Of a DNA stretch of 64,000 nucleotides, positions 45,111-55,080 are shown piece by piece (position 1 is the stretch's first letter; each line of letters begins with the position of its first letter). This stretch comes from Paludibacteraceae bacterium. GTDB lineage: Bacteria; Bacteroidota; Bacteroidia; Bacteroidales; Paludibacteraceae. The stretch is taken from the NCBI GenBank assembly GCA_905235225.1, contig CAJOKE010000001.1, positions 48,552-112,551 of the forward strand. The letters run 5' to 3'. Below the pieces are notes generated by a model. The model did not search any database and was not told the origin of the DNA. It saw only the letters and a list, made by a program, of their open reading frames with translations. Made by a program: the position numbers and the translations under genes.

Positions 45111-45856
45111 CTATAGTCCTCTTCCTTTCATTTTAAACCAGTTCCATGCAATAGCCGCAACAAACATGATAATACTCCAATAAGCAAACCATCGCTTATA
45201 TTTTTTCTTCGCCACTACAATGGACAGACCATACGCCGCAAACATATTGACTATCGAACTATCAATTCCACCGGAAAGAAATGTTCCAACCTGCTTGTTT
45301 GTTTCACAAGTCATCTTAATCTGACGGCATCAGATATTAGAAACTCGCTCATTTGAACGGCTTCCTCATAAGATCTAGGGGATTCAAATCTGCAACTATT
45401 GCTATACAAATCCCAATATTGCCATATCTTCAACTCTCCTGTTAACTGAGAATATGTAAAGCATTCTCCGGGATTCAGTTTATTCACCTCATTAACAATA
45501 GTATATGGTGAAGGAATATACTGCATCGAAAAATAACATTGCCTTGCATAAGGGTTTATTGTATATTCCTTTCCTTTACATAATGGCAAAAAGGCAGTAT
45601 CATATTCGATAGCATGATCACCTACATGGTAATATAGCGTTTTGGCTCCTAACCTGTCAACAGCGCCAAATAGTAACTGCTTGCAAGAATCATATAAAAC
45701 AAATGCAAAATCTCCATTGAGTTTTTCAACACATTTTGTTCCATATTGATGGTACAACTCAATTACCATATCATAGGATTGAACATTATATATACATCCT
45801 GCTATATCAAGCCAATCACTATTATTCTCTGCTGATTTAATAACAATACGCTCCAT
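45111..45856 (-). pseudogene. Chimeric asparagine-synthase (AsnB-like) pseudogene joined to a membrane-protein 3' end
   Basis: Two overlapping frames. The frame 45311-45856 gives an N-terminally cut glutaminase domain (DIAGCIYN, CVEKLNGDFAFVLYD, LNPGECFTY) without the usual MCGI start. It ends SDAVRLR-TGA. The second frame starts in the same ATGA (45311-45314) and reads VGTFLSGGIDSSIV, the AsnB PP-loop that should follow directly. After only about 23 residues this switches to MFAAYGLSIVVAKKKYKRWF, then WNWFKMKGRGL, a diverged copy of the C-terminus of the 46581-48020 protein (FAAYGVSRMTRQKHKRWY, WAWFKLQGRGM). So the gene is 5'-truncated, frameshifted and fused at its 3' end. Confidence 0.75.
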
Positions 45857-46579
45857 TTAACCAAACAATTTACGTTTAACATTGATTATGGCAATCTTCC
45901 ATTTATTCGGCAACCGCATGAGTATTCGCGTTTTCCAGTTTCCTTTTCCTGCCCATGAATTTAATCCTCTTGTCTCACAATATGTGTTCTCACTCCTGAT
46001 ATATTCACCCGTTGTCTTTCGCGGGCTGAAGTAAACTGATGGAAAAATATGCAAATCCTTATATTCCTGCTCTGCACTGGTTGCTGCAAAACCATTCTGC
46101 AACATTTTTTTTGTTAAATAAGTTACATTCGGAGTGAGATCCATACTTCCGTCATCCATTATAAATTGGCGTTCCGCATAATAACTTAACATTTCTCTAA
46201 CCCACTCGCCATGCGCCTTACTGGCAATTACTCCCATCATGACCGGATTATGTTTGCTTCCCTCAATACCGGCAAATGCCTCAAACTTATCCATCAATTC
46301 ATCAAATGGCTTATACACCACAAAATCCACATCCATATATAGTCCGCCATATTGCTCCAATGCCCACAAACGAACATAATCACTTACAAAAGCATATTTC
46401 TGACATTCATATGCCTGTCTGACATATAGGCGAGCAGATGCTATGTCAAAATTTTCTTCATTCCACAATATATATTTCCATTCCGGCATATAATGATGCC
46501 AAGATGCAATACATTGACGCACCATTTCCGGCATCTCGCCGCGACCGAACCAACAATAATGTATTATTTTCGGAATCAT
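45857..46579 (-). CDS. Glycosyltransferase family 32 (Gly_transf_sug)
   Basis: A 240-residue enzyme starting MIPKIIHYCWFGRGEMPEMV. It has YMPEWKYILWNEENFDIASA and the DXD metal motif in GGLYMDVDFVVYKP. This is the OCH1/capsular GT32 type. Two bp before it is the polymerase-like membrane gene. Sugar specificity unknown. Confidence 0.88.
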   Translation of the reverse strand: MIPKIIHYCWFGRGEMPEMVRQCIASWHHYMPEWKYILWNEENFDIASARLYVRQAYECQKYAFVSDYVRLWALEQYGGLYMDVDFVVYKPFDELMDKFEAFAGIEGSKHNPVMMGVIASKAHGEWVREMLSYYAERQFIMDDGSMDLTPNVTYLTKKMLQNGFAATSAEQEYKDLHIFPSVYFSPRKTTGEYIRSENTYCETRGLNSWAGKGNWKTRILMRLPNKWKIAIINVKRKLFG

Positions 46580-46580
46580 A

Positions 46581-48020
46581 TTAATATGCCATGCCTCGCC
46601 CTTGCAACTTAAACCATGCCCATGCTACCCACGCGACAAACATCAACACACACCAATAAGTGTACCATCGTTTATGTTTTTGTCTCGTCATTCTACTGAC
46701 GCCATAAGCAGCAAATAGCAACTCTATAACATAAGCCGGCAAATGGAATCGGTCGGCATGAACAAATGCGGACTGTATAATTATAAATAAATATGCAATC
46801 AAAAAAGAACCTATAAGCACATTATTACGCCATCCTGTCCCCCCATCTTGATTCAGCAGCAGCAAGAACAACGCCATAATACAGAAGAATGACATCACAT
46901 TCTTCACTACATACCCGGCATGCAACATACGGTGATTCTCCTGATTGGGTGTCTCTACCATTGTTGGAAACGGTATGGTAAATATCATTGGGGCAAAAAC
47001 CGCTTTGGTCGCATATTTAGCCAAACTCTGTCTTTTGCTGATAACGCCCATACGACTTTCCTGATTGGTGTCACGTTGGGACCAATAATGATCTATCTCT
47101 GTCAACACACGTCCTCCGACAAAAAAAACGGCACTCGCCACAAAAACAATCAACAGCAACCAGCGGCGTCCCAAATTTGCAACCTTCTGACTGCTCAAAA
47201 ATAATGCCATACCAAAGGCAAATGCCAATGACAGGCCTAATACAGTTCTAAAACAAAACGTTAAAACCAATATACCCAATATTGGCATAACTGCCCAAAA
47301 ACGGAAATTGCGCGACCGCAACAAATTATCCGCACGCTCTAGAAACAGAACCAGAAGAAACACCATCTCCGTCTCCTTCAAATGCATACCGCAATAGATA
47401 ATATAATGCGGCTCCAGCATCATAAAGATACCCGCCATCCGACCGGTTGTCTCACCGAAGTTCCTACTTCCTAATTTATACAATAGTACACAAGTCAATG
47501 CTCCCCATAATGCTTTCAACAACCGGGCAACAATAATGCTATCAAAACTTAGCAAATATACGAACCCTAAATACATCGGATAACCGGCATCCGAAATACC
47601 ATTGCCTGCTCCAAACTTATAGTCCAAATATGTCTGGAACTGCCCATTCCGAATCAATTGCGCCATCCATTTGGCTTCCTCACCATATTCAAATGAATCC
47701 GCTGCATGAAACATAAACGGCTGACCTGTCATCTCATTGAAAAACCAGTATAGTATAAAAACCATAATGACACGGAGCATAAAAGCCATCCAGAACAAAT
47801 TTTTCATAAACGCCCGCTCTCGCATTCCAGCCCATTTGCGTGTATATGTATTGGATAAGATGAAAAATCCCACGACACCAACTATACCGAACAACCACCA
47901 ATACCAATACATGGCATAGGCACTGTATCGGACAGACACAACCAATAGTGCTGCAAAATATGCAACAACAGCCTGCTGTGCCATTTGTTTCGGGAAATAT
48001 GTATTTATCCTATTTTCCAC
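46581..48020 (-). CDS. Multi-pass GT-C-type glycosyltransferase/polymerase
   Basis: A 479-residue protein with about 11-12 hydrophobic helices. A loop after the second helix group carries HAADSFEYGEEAKWMAQLI, an acidic motif as in ArnT/PMT-like GT-C enzymes, and GISDAGYPMYLGFVYLL follows. It could attach a lipid-linked sugar or act as the Wzy-like polymerase. The start is GTG at 48020 (ATG at 47984 is an alternative), overlapping the GT2 stop by 11 bp. A diverged copy of its last 45 codons is fused to the AsnB pseudogene downstream. Confidence 0.7.
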   Translation of the reverse strand: MENRINTYFPKQMAQQAVVAYFAALLVVSVRYSAYAMYWYWWLFGIVGVVGFFILSNTYTRKWAGMRERAFMKNLFWMAFMLRVIMVFILYWFFNEMTGQPFMFHAADSFEYGEEAKWMAQLIRNGQFQTYLDYKFGAGNGISDAGYPMYLGFVYLLSFDSIIVARLLKALWGALTCVLLYKLGSRNFGETTGRMAGIFMMLEPHYIIYCGMHLKETEMVFLLVLFLERADNLLRSRNFRFWAVMPILGILVLTFCFRTVLGLSLAFAFGMALFLSSQKVANLGRRWLLLIVFVASAVFFVGGRVLTEIDHYWSQRDTNQESRMGVISKRQSLAKYATKAVFAPMIFTIPFPTMVETPNQENHRMLHAGYVVKNVMSFFCIMALFLLLLNQDGGTGWRNNVLIGSFLIAYLFIIIQSAFVHADRFHLPAYVIELLFAAYGVSRMTRQKHKRWYTYWCVLMFVAWVAWAWFKLQGRGMAY

Positions 48021-49092
48021 CTTTTATACTTACCAAAGTATGAATAATCCTGCAGTACGACTCAGCCCCGAAAAGATTGATTAGTCGCGCTCGGCGCAAA
48101 TATGTTTTACCGTTGACTGCCAAAGATAATGGGAATACCCCAAATCGTTTTAGACGCTTGATATATCCTCGTCTTTCCGGATAGAAAGTCCTCGCCACAC
48201 TTGTCAACACCCCCGCAGCCATACTACTTTGCATATTATACAGCCAAGTACATGCCGGTTCCTGCATACGATACGTGCTATATTTTTCAACCACACGCAT
48301 ACAATCTTCATTGTTTTTCCGCATCTTATACATGTCCCCTTGAGTTTGCGTGATACTTCCTTCCCGCACATAGTAATTATACACAATCGTAAGGGTACTA
48401 TTTACACGTTTCGCCCGCAACATCATCCGTGGCAACCATTCCACATCCTCGAAATGTATTCCGGGAGTAAAAAGCACATTACCCTTTTTGGTTTGCAGAT
48501 TGTGGAGCGGTGTTGCCAAATCACTAAAGATAAGACTCTTTCTAATTACAAACATTACGGCATAACAACTATACCCCATACGCATATTCAAATATGTTAC
48601 TCCGTCAACCACATCCATCCGGGGATCAACCTCATGAGGATACTTATTCGGCATAAACACTTCGTAATCACTTTCCTCATGTAGCCCATTCACACATTCG
48701 TTCTTTAATCGGACATTCTGATAGTCGAACCGCAAGACATCCAAGTTCTCGCGCTCACATTGTTCAATCAGTTTACCAAGCACATTCGGTTCCCAATAAT
48801 CGTCACTGTCTACGAAGCAAACATATTCTCCGCATGCAATCATCAGTCCCGCATTCCGGGCAGCACCAAGTCCGGCATTAGATTGATGAATACATTTAAT
48901 CTCCTTCCTCAAATCTCCTTCTTCAAATGCACGGACATACTTGTCACATATCATACCGCTTTCATCCGAACTTCCATCATCTACAAGAATGATTTCGTAG
49001 TCATCATAATCTTGTCTAATGAGTGATTCCACACACTTCTGCAAGTATGGGGCGACATTATATACCGGCACTATGATACTTAATTTTACCAT
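48010..49092 (-). CDS. Glycosyltransferase family 2
   Basis: A 360-residue GT-A enzyme: MVKLSIIVPVYNVAPYLQKC, then YEIILVDDGSSDESGMICDK, GLGAARNAGLMIACGEYVCF and the DXD in VDSDDYW. A typical capsule GT2 with C-terminal extension. It is first after a good promoter at 49109, so the genes from here to 41209 may form their own transcript. Confidence 0.92.
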   Translation of the reverse strand: MVKLSIIVPVYNVAPYLQKCVESLIRQDYDDYEIILVDDGSSDESGMICDKYVRAFEEGDLRKEIKCIHQSNAGLGAARNAGLMIACGEYVCFVDSDDYWEPNVLGKLIEQCERENLDVLRFDYQNVRLKNECVNGLHEESDYEVFMPNKYPHEVDPRMDVVDGVTYLNMRMGYSCYAVMFVIRKSLIFSDLATPLHNLQTKKGNVLFTPGIHFEDVEWLPRMMLRAKRVNSTLTIVYNYYVREGSITQTQGDMYKMRKNNEDCMRVVEKYSTYRMQEPACTWLYNMQSSMAAGVLTSVARTFYPERRGYIKRLKRFGVFPLSLAVNGKTYLRRARLINLFGAESYCRIIHTLVSIKGGK

Positions 49093-49108
49093 TACTCAAA
49101 AAATCGCA

Positions 49109-49140
49109 CAAAGGTATAAAAAAAAACATACTTTTGCAAA
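49109..49140 (-). promoter_or_regulatory. Promoter inside the glycan locus, upstream of the GT2 gene
   Basis: On the minus strand TTTG (49137-49140), a 20-bp spacer and TACCTTTG (49109-49116), 16 bp before the ATG at 49092. It separates the downstream glycan genes from the SIR2 gene. Confidence 0.75.
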
Positions 49141-49272
49141 TATTTTTACAATTTGTATGTTTTTTAGTCTAAAATCGTTTCCTTCTGTATGATTTGCCCA
49201 ATCACTTATTTCCAAACTTTCATATCACAATATCTTATCATTATGGTATCACAAGATAATCATTATTAAATC

Positions 49273-49316
49273 ATACGACTCGTTTACGGGAGAGATACGG
49301 GACGGTTACGAGCGGA
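49273..49316. repeat. Tandem 11-bp-period repeat array D
   Basis: Four degenerate 11-mers: ATACGACTCGT, TTACGGGAGAG, ATACGGGACGG, TTACGAGCGGA. They sit in the 306-bp gap between the SIR2 gene and the GT2 promoter. The rest of the gap is A/T-rich and shows no gene. Confidence 0.7.
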
Positions 49317-49398
49317 TAAAAACATTCGTTATCACATCGACTGCAAAATTAATACAAAAGTGACTTTTGTGTATCATAAAAAATATCTAATCTAACAT

Positions 49399-52300
49399 TC
49401 ATTCCGACAACACATTACAAATCTCCCAAAATTCATCTCGCATTAACTCTCCATTTAACCATGCGTCTAAAATTTCCAGACGAGTGTGAATTTGGTTCTT
49501 ATAATATTGACGTAATCTATAGGCGATACGAGTGCACTCTGTTTTGATTAACAGTTTTTCCTCGGCGACTAACTCAGAATCATCATCATTGATTTCCAAC
49601 ACAACGCGGTTTACAGACAATCCAATCAAAATATTATTTAATTGATAATATGTTAATCCATATTTATCACCTAACAAATCACTTATTGTTTCGATTATAT
49701 GCAGTTTACCCTTTTCCTTGTTCATGCCGAAAGCAATAGCAAGAGTATCGACAACTGATTGCTCCATATTCGATTTTTTAGAACGTATATAATTGAATGA
49801 CAAACATGCTGCTATAACCTCTTTTTCATCATTGGAATAAAGCCAATCACATATCTCCTGTTCAACCTTTTGGGAAGCATCCTCGATGACTACCTGTAAT
49901 GGCAGAGAATATGGGGTCTTATTCTCCGCTTCCTGTGCCATCCTTTTCAGTCGTTCTTTATGGTCGTCATCCAATAAATGGACATTAGGGATTATTGTAA
50001 AATGAAGAATTTTGATAATATAACGGATTCCCTCTTCGATATTATCCATGTAATTATCAAGTAAAACTACAGGGACATTGTCCGGCATACGTTTACTCTT
50101 AATGGAATCCCACCAAACTAAAATATCATCCGTTATGTTCCTAACTTCTTCCGCAGACCAAGAATAATGATCGTCTGATACATTTATAACATTATGGTAA
50201 CTTATTTCGTTATAGCCACGCGATATTGAAGTATTCTTTCCAAACAAGGGCGTGACGGAAAAATATTTACAGAGTAACTCTTGAGGATTTATATATGCAG
50301 GGTGAGGTAAAAGGGCATATACTGAATATGTATATAGTTCTAATCCCTCAGGAAATCCATATGCGTTTGTTGTACTCCACAACGCCTTTGAGAATGCTTC
50401 TTCTTGCTTTGGGGTCAAAAGAGTCTTCCTACAAACAAATTGCAACCGGTCAAAGGCTAAAAAACGCTCAACTTTAGAACCATAAAGCATATTGATTACC
50501 TGATTGACTCGCATTGCGTCTAACTTAATTCTCGCACTATCAATATTTAAGGACAAGTAGTTAAATGGTTCTTGCTTCCACAAAAAATGCGGATTACTGT
50601 TATATTTTGGGAAGGGCATAGCAAATAGTTCTGCCAATAAGTTCCCTTGTTCTTGAATAGAGAAAGATTCAATAAGTCTCTTAACTAATATCTCCAAACC
50701 ATTTATTTGCAAATTAAGAGGAGTGGAGAAAAACCGACCAATAACTGACAATAACTCATGGCGGACTTCAAACGATGCTTTTGTAACTAATCGAGACATT
50801 ATCTCCGGTAAAATCGAGTAATAAGCTTTGCGTTGGTCTGATGCTTGGACTGAGTCTGATAAAATATAATTACAACATCCAATATATCGTTTCAATATAT
50901 CATCTACCTCGTTCCGTGATTTATGGTTCAAATATTTTCGAGTCCAAATTTCATGAACAATATCTTTGCTCCCTAATCTAAATAAAGTGGCATTCACTAC
51001 CCATGGGTAGGTGTCACTAATATTCGCCAAAGCAATAGTTATAGACTCTTTATCAACTGTATTTACTAAAGGTAAATGCATCGGATAACCCATATCCTCT
51101 ATTACACGGATATACTGTTGAGCCAAAAAGTAATCCTTGGATGGCTGACCAAGAGTAAAACTTGTTGTTATTCGTCCTAAATCGAATGCTGCTTTTCTGT
51201 TCTCATTATTAATGTCTTTTACAGGTCGAATACAATGTTCAAAATAAATAAGCTCACCAGCCGGATCACAATCGTATTGGCATAGTTCTTTCATTCGTTC
51301 AGAATAATCTGCACGTGATTGGGATTTCGTGACATAGACTGATTTTGAAAACCTAATCCTTTCTATTAACAGTAAAATTACTGATTCAACTGATACAAAA
51401 TTATAATCACTATTAACCGGCACTAAATTTTGTGATTCACGTTCCTCACGCAATGCGTCTTCCAAAATATTCTGCGCCTCGCTTATATCAAAGAACTCAG
51501 CAATTAATGATGCCATCTTTGCTTTCCAAAAAGGCGAAAGAGGATACATTCCCCACTCCTTGACATGTTCTTCTAACAAATGTAATTCAAACATGTAAAT
51601 ATCATGAAGACATAACTCATAATATAATTCAGCAATTGTATCAGCCTTTAATCGGTTACGTCGGGTATATAGGATGTCGTACTCATTTTTCCATTCATTC
51701 TGCATACCCGTTTCTCTATAAAAACGAAGCAATGCCATATGTAAATAGAGCCACATTTGCTGTATTTCAGACCAATCCCATTGAGAGTGATTTTTTTGTG
51801 TCAAAACACCTTCTTCCGCTTTACCATCTATATTTTCAAATGGAAAGTACCGACTTAATATGTCTCTATATCGGTCAACATCATCCATTGGGATAGATAA
51901 CGATGCTTTTTCAAACAAATCATTATACTCATATAGAAGTTGAATATCATATGGGGCTTTTATATCTTGCCATATTACATGGGGGAAATAATATAACTGA
52001 TCCATAATTCGACGACGCTTTTGATATGGAACGATCTTCCACCCCGGATATGACTCGCGTTGCTGTTTGAGGCACTTAATCAAACTTTGAGCAGTTATCC
52101 CCTTATTATGAATTCCACCAATAGGAATTCCTCTTGTTCCCCATTTTTCAGGAGCAGAATGAGTTTCATGCAAATATGATACTACATCCATCAATGCGTT
52201 ATAGATATCGTCACTACTCTTACACATCGGGGCTAAATCTACCATTATGATGCGTCTTTTATCTAATAACTTGAGTTTGGAATCCTGACAATTAAAATAT

Positions 52301-53019
52301 CCGATTAGATATATTCTCGGCATATTATCACCTAAATTATCACGAATCCAGCCAATCCACTTAAGGAAATTAGGGTCATCACCTGAAAAGCCAAACAAAC
52401 ATAAAGTATTTTCAATCAAGGATTGCTGAACAGTATTTACTAATATTGCGTTGTCTATCGGATAACGACGATAATCTTCAGAAGATATGACATATGGAGG
52501 ATTAGACGGAAAACTACCATGCAGTTTGATGATACGGGGAGAATGAGATAATACTAATTTTTCTTTGGAAACAACTCGCTCATAATTCCTATCTACGATT
52601 AAATCTGCAGCACGCTCCAATAATGTATCATAATTAGTCGTTAATACATCAGCCCAAGGCAGAGACATAAATTTTTTATGCAACTCGGATGGGAATAACT
52701 TCTTGTCCGGTATGCTGTCCTCGATAAATCGATTCATTTCCCCCATCCCTTTTGAGGCTTGAAACTCGTCTGCTATATTTAATACATCCAAATATTCTGT
52801 ATTCGGTCTGGATGACTTGTCATACAATTTATCCAGCATTAAATCTGCCAATTTGGACCAAGTTGGCGGATTTGATACAGAAGAATCCGACTTGATAGCA
52901 TTGATAGAGAAGCCTGCACCGACCATAGCACATGCATGACTTGGTTGCATCCATAATCTTTCAGCTATCTCGTCAAGATACTTTTTTATTTTGGATGGAA
53001 TTTGCCTCTCGTCTTTCAT
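49399..53019 (-). CDS. SIR2-domain protein, putative antiphage NADase (DSR-like)
   Basis: A 1206-residue protein. Residues about 20-290 form a SIR2 domain: AMVGAGFSIN with the GAGxS motif at 34-38, VLTTNYDTLLE (TNYD 128-131), IKLHGSF with the catalytic-type His167 and FGFSGDDPNFLKW (209-221). About 900 further residues are predominantly helical, with no transmembrane segment or motif I recognise. Stand-alone SIR2 proteins with long C-terminal regions, such as the defence-associated sirtuins, deplete NAD+ on phage sensing; that role here is inferred. The gene sits between glycan genes, 18 bp after a frameshifted deacetylase, and looks more A/T-rich than the glycosyltransferases. No partner effector or regulator gene is visible. 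Confidence 0.8.
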   Translation of the reverse strand: MKDERQIPSKIKKYLDEIAERLWMQPSHACAMVGAGFSINAIKSDSSVSNPPTWSKLADLMLDKLYDKSSRPNTEYLDVLNIADEFQASKGMGEMNRFIEDSIPDKKLFPSELHKKFMSLPWADVLTTNYDTLLERAADLIVDRNYERVVSKEKLVLSHSPRIIKLHGSFPSNPPYVISSEDYRRYPIDNAILVNTVQQSLIENTLCLFGFSGDDPNFLKWIGWIRDNLGDNMPRIYLIGYFNCQDSKLKLLDKRRIIMVDLAPMCKSSDDIYNALMDVVSYLHETHSAPEKWGTRGIPIGGIHNKGITAQSLIKCLKQQRESYPGWKIVPYQKRRRIMDQLYYFPHVIWQDIKAPYDIQLLYEYNDLFEKASLSIPMDDVDRYRDILSRYFPFENIDGKAEEGVLTQKNHSQWDWSEIQQMWLYLHMALLRFYRETGMQNEWKNEYDILYTRRNRLKADTIAELYYELCLHDIYMFELHLLEEHVKEWGMYPLSPFWKAKMASLIAEFFDISEAQNILEDALREERESQNLVPVNSDYNFVSVESVILLLIERIRFSKSVYVTKSQSRADYSERMKELCQYDCDPAGELIYFEHCIRPVKDINNENRKAAFDLGRITTSFTLGQPSKDYFLAQQYIRVIEDMGYPMHLPLVNTVDKESITIALANISDTYPWVVNATLFRLGSKDIVHEIWTRKYLNHKSRNEVDDILKRYIGCCNYILSDSVQASDQRKAYYSILPEIMSRLVTKASFEVRHELLSVIGRFFSTPLNLQINGLEILVKRLIESFSIQEQGNLLAELFAMPFPKYNSNPHFLWKQEPFNYLSLNIDSARIKLDAMRVNQVINMLYGSKVERFLAFDRLQFVCRKTLLTPKQEEAFSKALWSTTNAYGFPEGLELYTYSVYALLPHPAYINPQELLCKYFSVTPLFGKNTSISRGYNEISYHNVINVSDDHYSWSAEEVRNITDDILVWWDSIKSKRMPDNVPVVLLDNYMDNIEEGIRYIIKILHFTIIPNVHLLDDDHKERLKRMAQEAENKTPYSLPLQVVIEDASQKVEQEICDWLYSNDEKEVIAACLSFNYIRSKKSNMEQSVVDTLAIAFGMNKEKGKLHIIETISDLLGDKYGLTYYQLNNILIGLSVNRVVLEINDDDSELVAEEKLLIKTECTRIAYRLRQYYKNQIHTRLEILDAWLNGELMRDEFWEICNVLSE

Positions 53020-53037
53020 GGTTTATTAATTACATCA

Positions 53038-54148
53038 TCAACAACCTGCTATTATTCTTCCCAATTGATCTGATGTGACGAACTCCACATCCGGCCACCG
53101 TTTAACTATCTCTTGCAATAATCGCTTGAACATCGGTAAAGTTCTATCTGTATTCTTAGTTTCTATCGAACCTATAAAGTTCAAACGATGTACACATATA
53201 TTGGCAGCCTTTCCCCAACGAAAAGCAATCTCAACTCGTTGCAGGCAATCCATAACCCAATCATAATTTTCTTTTGTGGATGGTTCAAAGAAACAATTGC
53301 GATGAAGACGAATCAATCCGGATCTCGTTTTAGTCCCTTGAAAACCACGATATAACACTCTCACGCCTTTGTCATCTCCGAGAGGAATCTTTTGTTGAAA
53401 AGTACTCTGGATATATCTAACTCCATGATGGACTAAACAAGGTTCTATTTTCGGACTCCATGTATAGGTAGTAGGAATAAACGAAAGGGAATTATAACCG
53501 AATATATCTTTGAACATCTGCAACGCATCGCTTATAATCGACTCAAAGTCACGGATATCTGAATCTTCAGATGAATTAAACGCTCCCATATAATAGTCCT
53601 TAATCGACGGATCCACATGGGAAGTCAATCCCCATACCTAAATCAAAGGCTGTTCGTGTCACCGGATCACCCTCACGTAGTGTTTTGAGCCATTTTTTTA
53701 CATACAAATGTTCGCGACCATGGCTCTGCGGATGGAAAACTCCTGCAGCCATACCTTGCTTCCACATGGCGAAGGCGTCTGCATGCGCAGCATCGCGCTT
53801 GAGCGTTTCCGTGAAGGGTTCAAAGAAATACTGCGTAAAATTGCTCTCTTTTATCTTATCAAAGACGGGATTAGCAGATAGTGTATTAGCCGTTATTACT
53901 GCCGGATGACCATTCTTGTCCTTAACGGATTGCAGGACATCAAATAGGTTCTCCAGATCATGCTTCGTAGCCAAATTATCATATCGGCAATATGGATCTC
54001 TATCAACATGGATGCCATGACGTAAAAATTCCTTGTACACCTCATGAGACGGCATACGTATAGTCCCCCAGTCGTCTGACTCGATTACTACCAAATGGCG
54101 TTTTGTCCGCCATCCGAACATATTATATAGTTCCTTGCGGGTTAGCAT
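53038..54148 (-). pseudogene. Polysaccharide-deacetylase-like gene broken by a frameshift
   Basis: Frame one (from ATG 54148) reads MLTRKELYNMFGWRTKRHLV and VIESDDWGTIRMPSHEVY, the metal-binding Asp pair of a NodB-like domain, and later HPQSHGREHLY. It stops at 53600 after MGIDFP. Frame two (53038-53628) resumes at the same place with HVDPSIKDYYMGAFNSSEDS and goes on to LHRNCFFEPS, VHRLNFIGS and a normal-looking C-terminus. Joined, they give one protein of about 360 residues. The shift lies at about 53600-53628. It could be a real mutation or a sequencing error. The gene lies between a GT2 gene and the SIR2 gene. Confidence 0.75.
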
Positions 54149-54150
54149 TA

Positions 54151-55035
54151 TCAAACAAAATCTCCCTTTTGTATCTTGAACCATCTATGTGGCACGTGAA
54201 TAAAAATATATCTTATCCCAAACAGATATGGGAGTTTCTTTGCGAACTGCAAATAGTACTTCCATTTTTCTATTCCAGATAAATTATCTACTATACGGTA
54301 ATAATACAATGCTATATATTTAGGATAATCTTTGAGATGTTCTTCCGCTTTCGACAAATAATCAATACGGAATCGGCATAGACATTCTGCAATCTCTTTT
54401 TGTTTTGTAGCAGTTAACGATCCGGGATTGGCTCGATACTGATAAAGAACTTTCGGCAAATGTGCTAATTGGCAATTATCGTTTAGGCGAAGAAAATACT
54501 CAAAGTCCTCAGCCAAAAATAAATCCACTCTATACTCACCTATCTTTTGTGCGATTTCTGCTTTGTACATAAATGCTGCACCAATGAAACAATTGAGGGG
54601 CAATCGTAATTCTACGTCGTCCGGGATTGTATGGGTGCCTAACACATTGCCTTGCATATCTATATATTCTTCATCTGCAACAACAAACCCCACATCTGGA
54701 TGTGTATCAAAATAGTTTACAAATTCTTCCAACATCGTAGGTAATAGCAGATTATCATCCGATGTCCACGTCCAGAGTTCACCTTTTGCCTCGCGAAAAC
54801 CATGATTGAGTGTAGCCGGTAACTTGGAGTTTTTCTCATTAGAAAACACGCGAATACGTTGATCTTTTTCAGCATACGATTGCGCCACTTCTAAGGTATT
54901 ATCCGTAGAGCAGTCGTTCACTATGATCAACTCCCAATCTTTATAGGTTTGCGCAATAACACTCTCTATTGCCTTACCTATCATCTTTGCCCCATTATAA
55001 CAAGGCAGTACTATAGATACTTTTGGATTTTTCAT
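54151..55035 (-). CDS. Glycosyltransferase family 2
   Basis: A 294-residue GT-A enzyme: MKNPKVSIVLPCYNGAKMIG, then WELIIVNDCSTDNTLEVAQS, WTWTSDDNLLLPTM (DXD) and FLAEDFEYFLRL. I use the ATG at 55035, directly before the first strand; an ATG at 55077 would add 14 residues. Probably one of the transferases building the repeat unit. Confidence 0.9.
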   Translation of the reverse strand: MKNPKVSIVLPCYNGAKMIGKAIESVIAQTYKDWELIIVNDCSTDNTLEVAQSYAEKDQRIRVFSNEKNSKLPATLNHGFREAKGELWTWTSDDNLLLPTMLEEFVNYFDTHPDVGFVVADEEYIDMQGNVLGTHTIPDDVELRLPLNCFIGAAFMYKAEIAQKIGEYRVDLFLAEDFEYFLRLNDNCQLAHLPKVLYQYRANPGSLTATKQKEIAECLCRFRIDYLSKAEEHLKDYPKYIALYYYRIVDNLSGIEKWKYYLQFAKKLPYLFGIRYIFIHVPHRWFKIQKGDFV

Positions 55036-55080
55036 ATATTTTCTTGTATTGACAAAAACACCATATTTTAAATTCATCGG

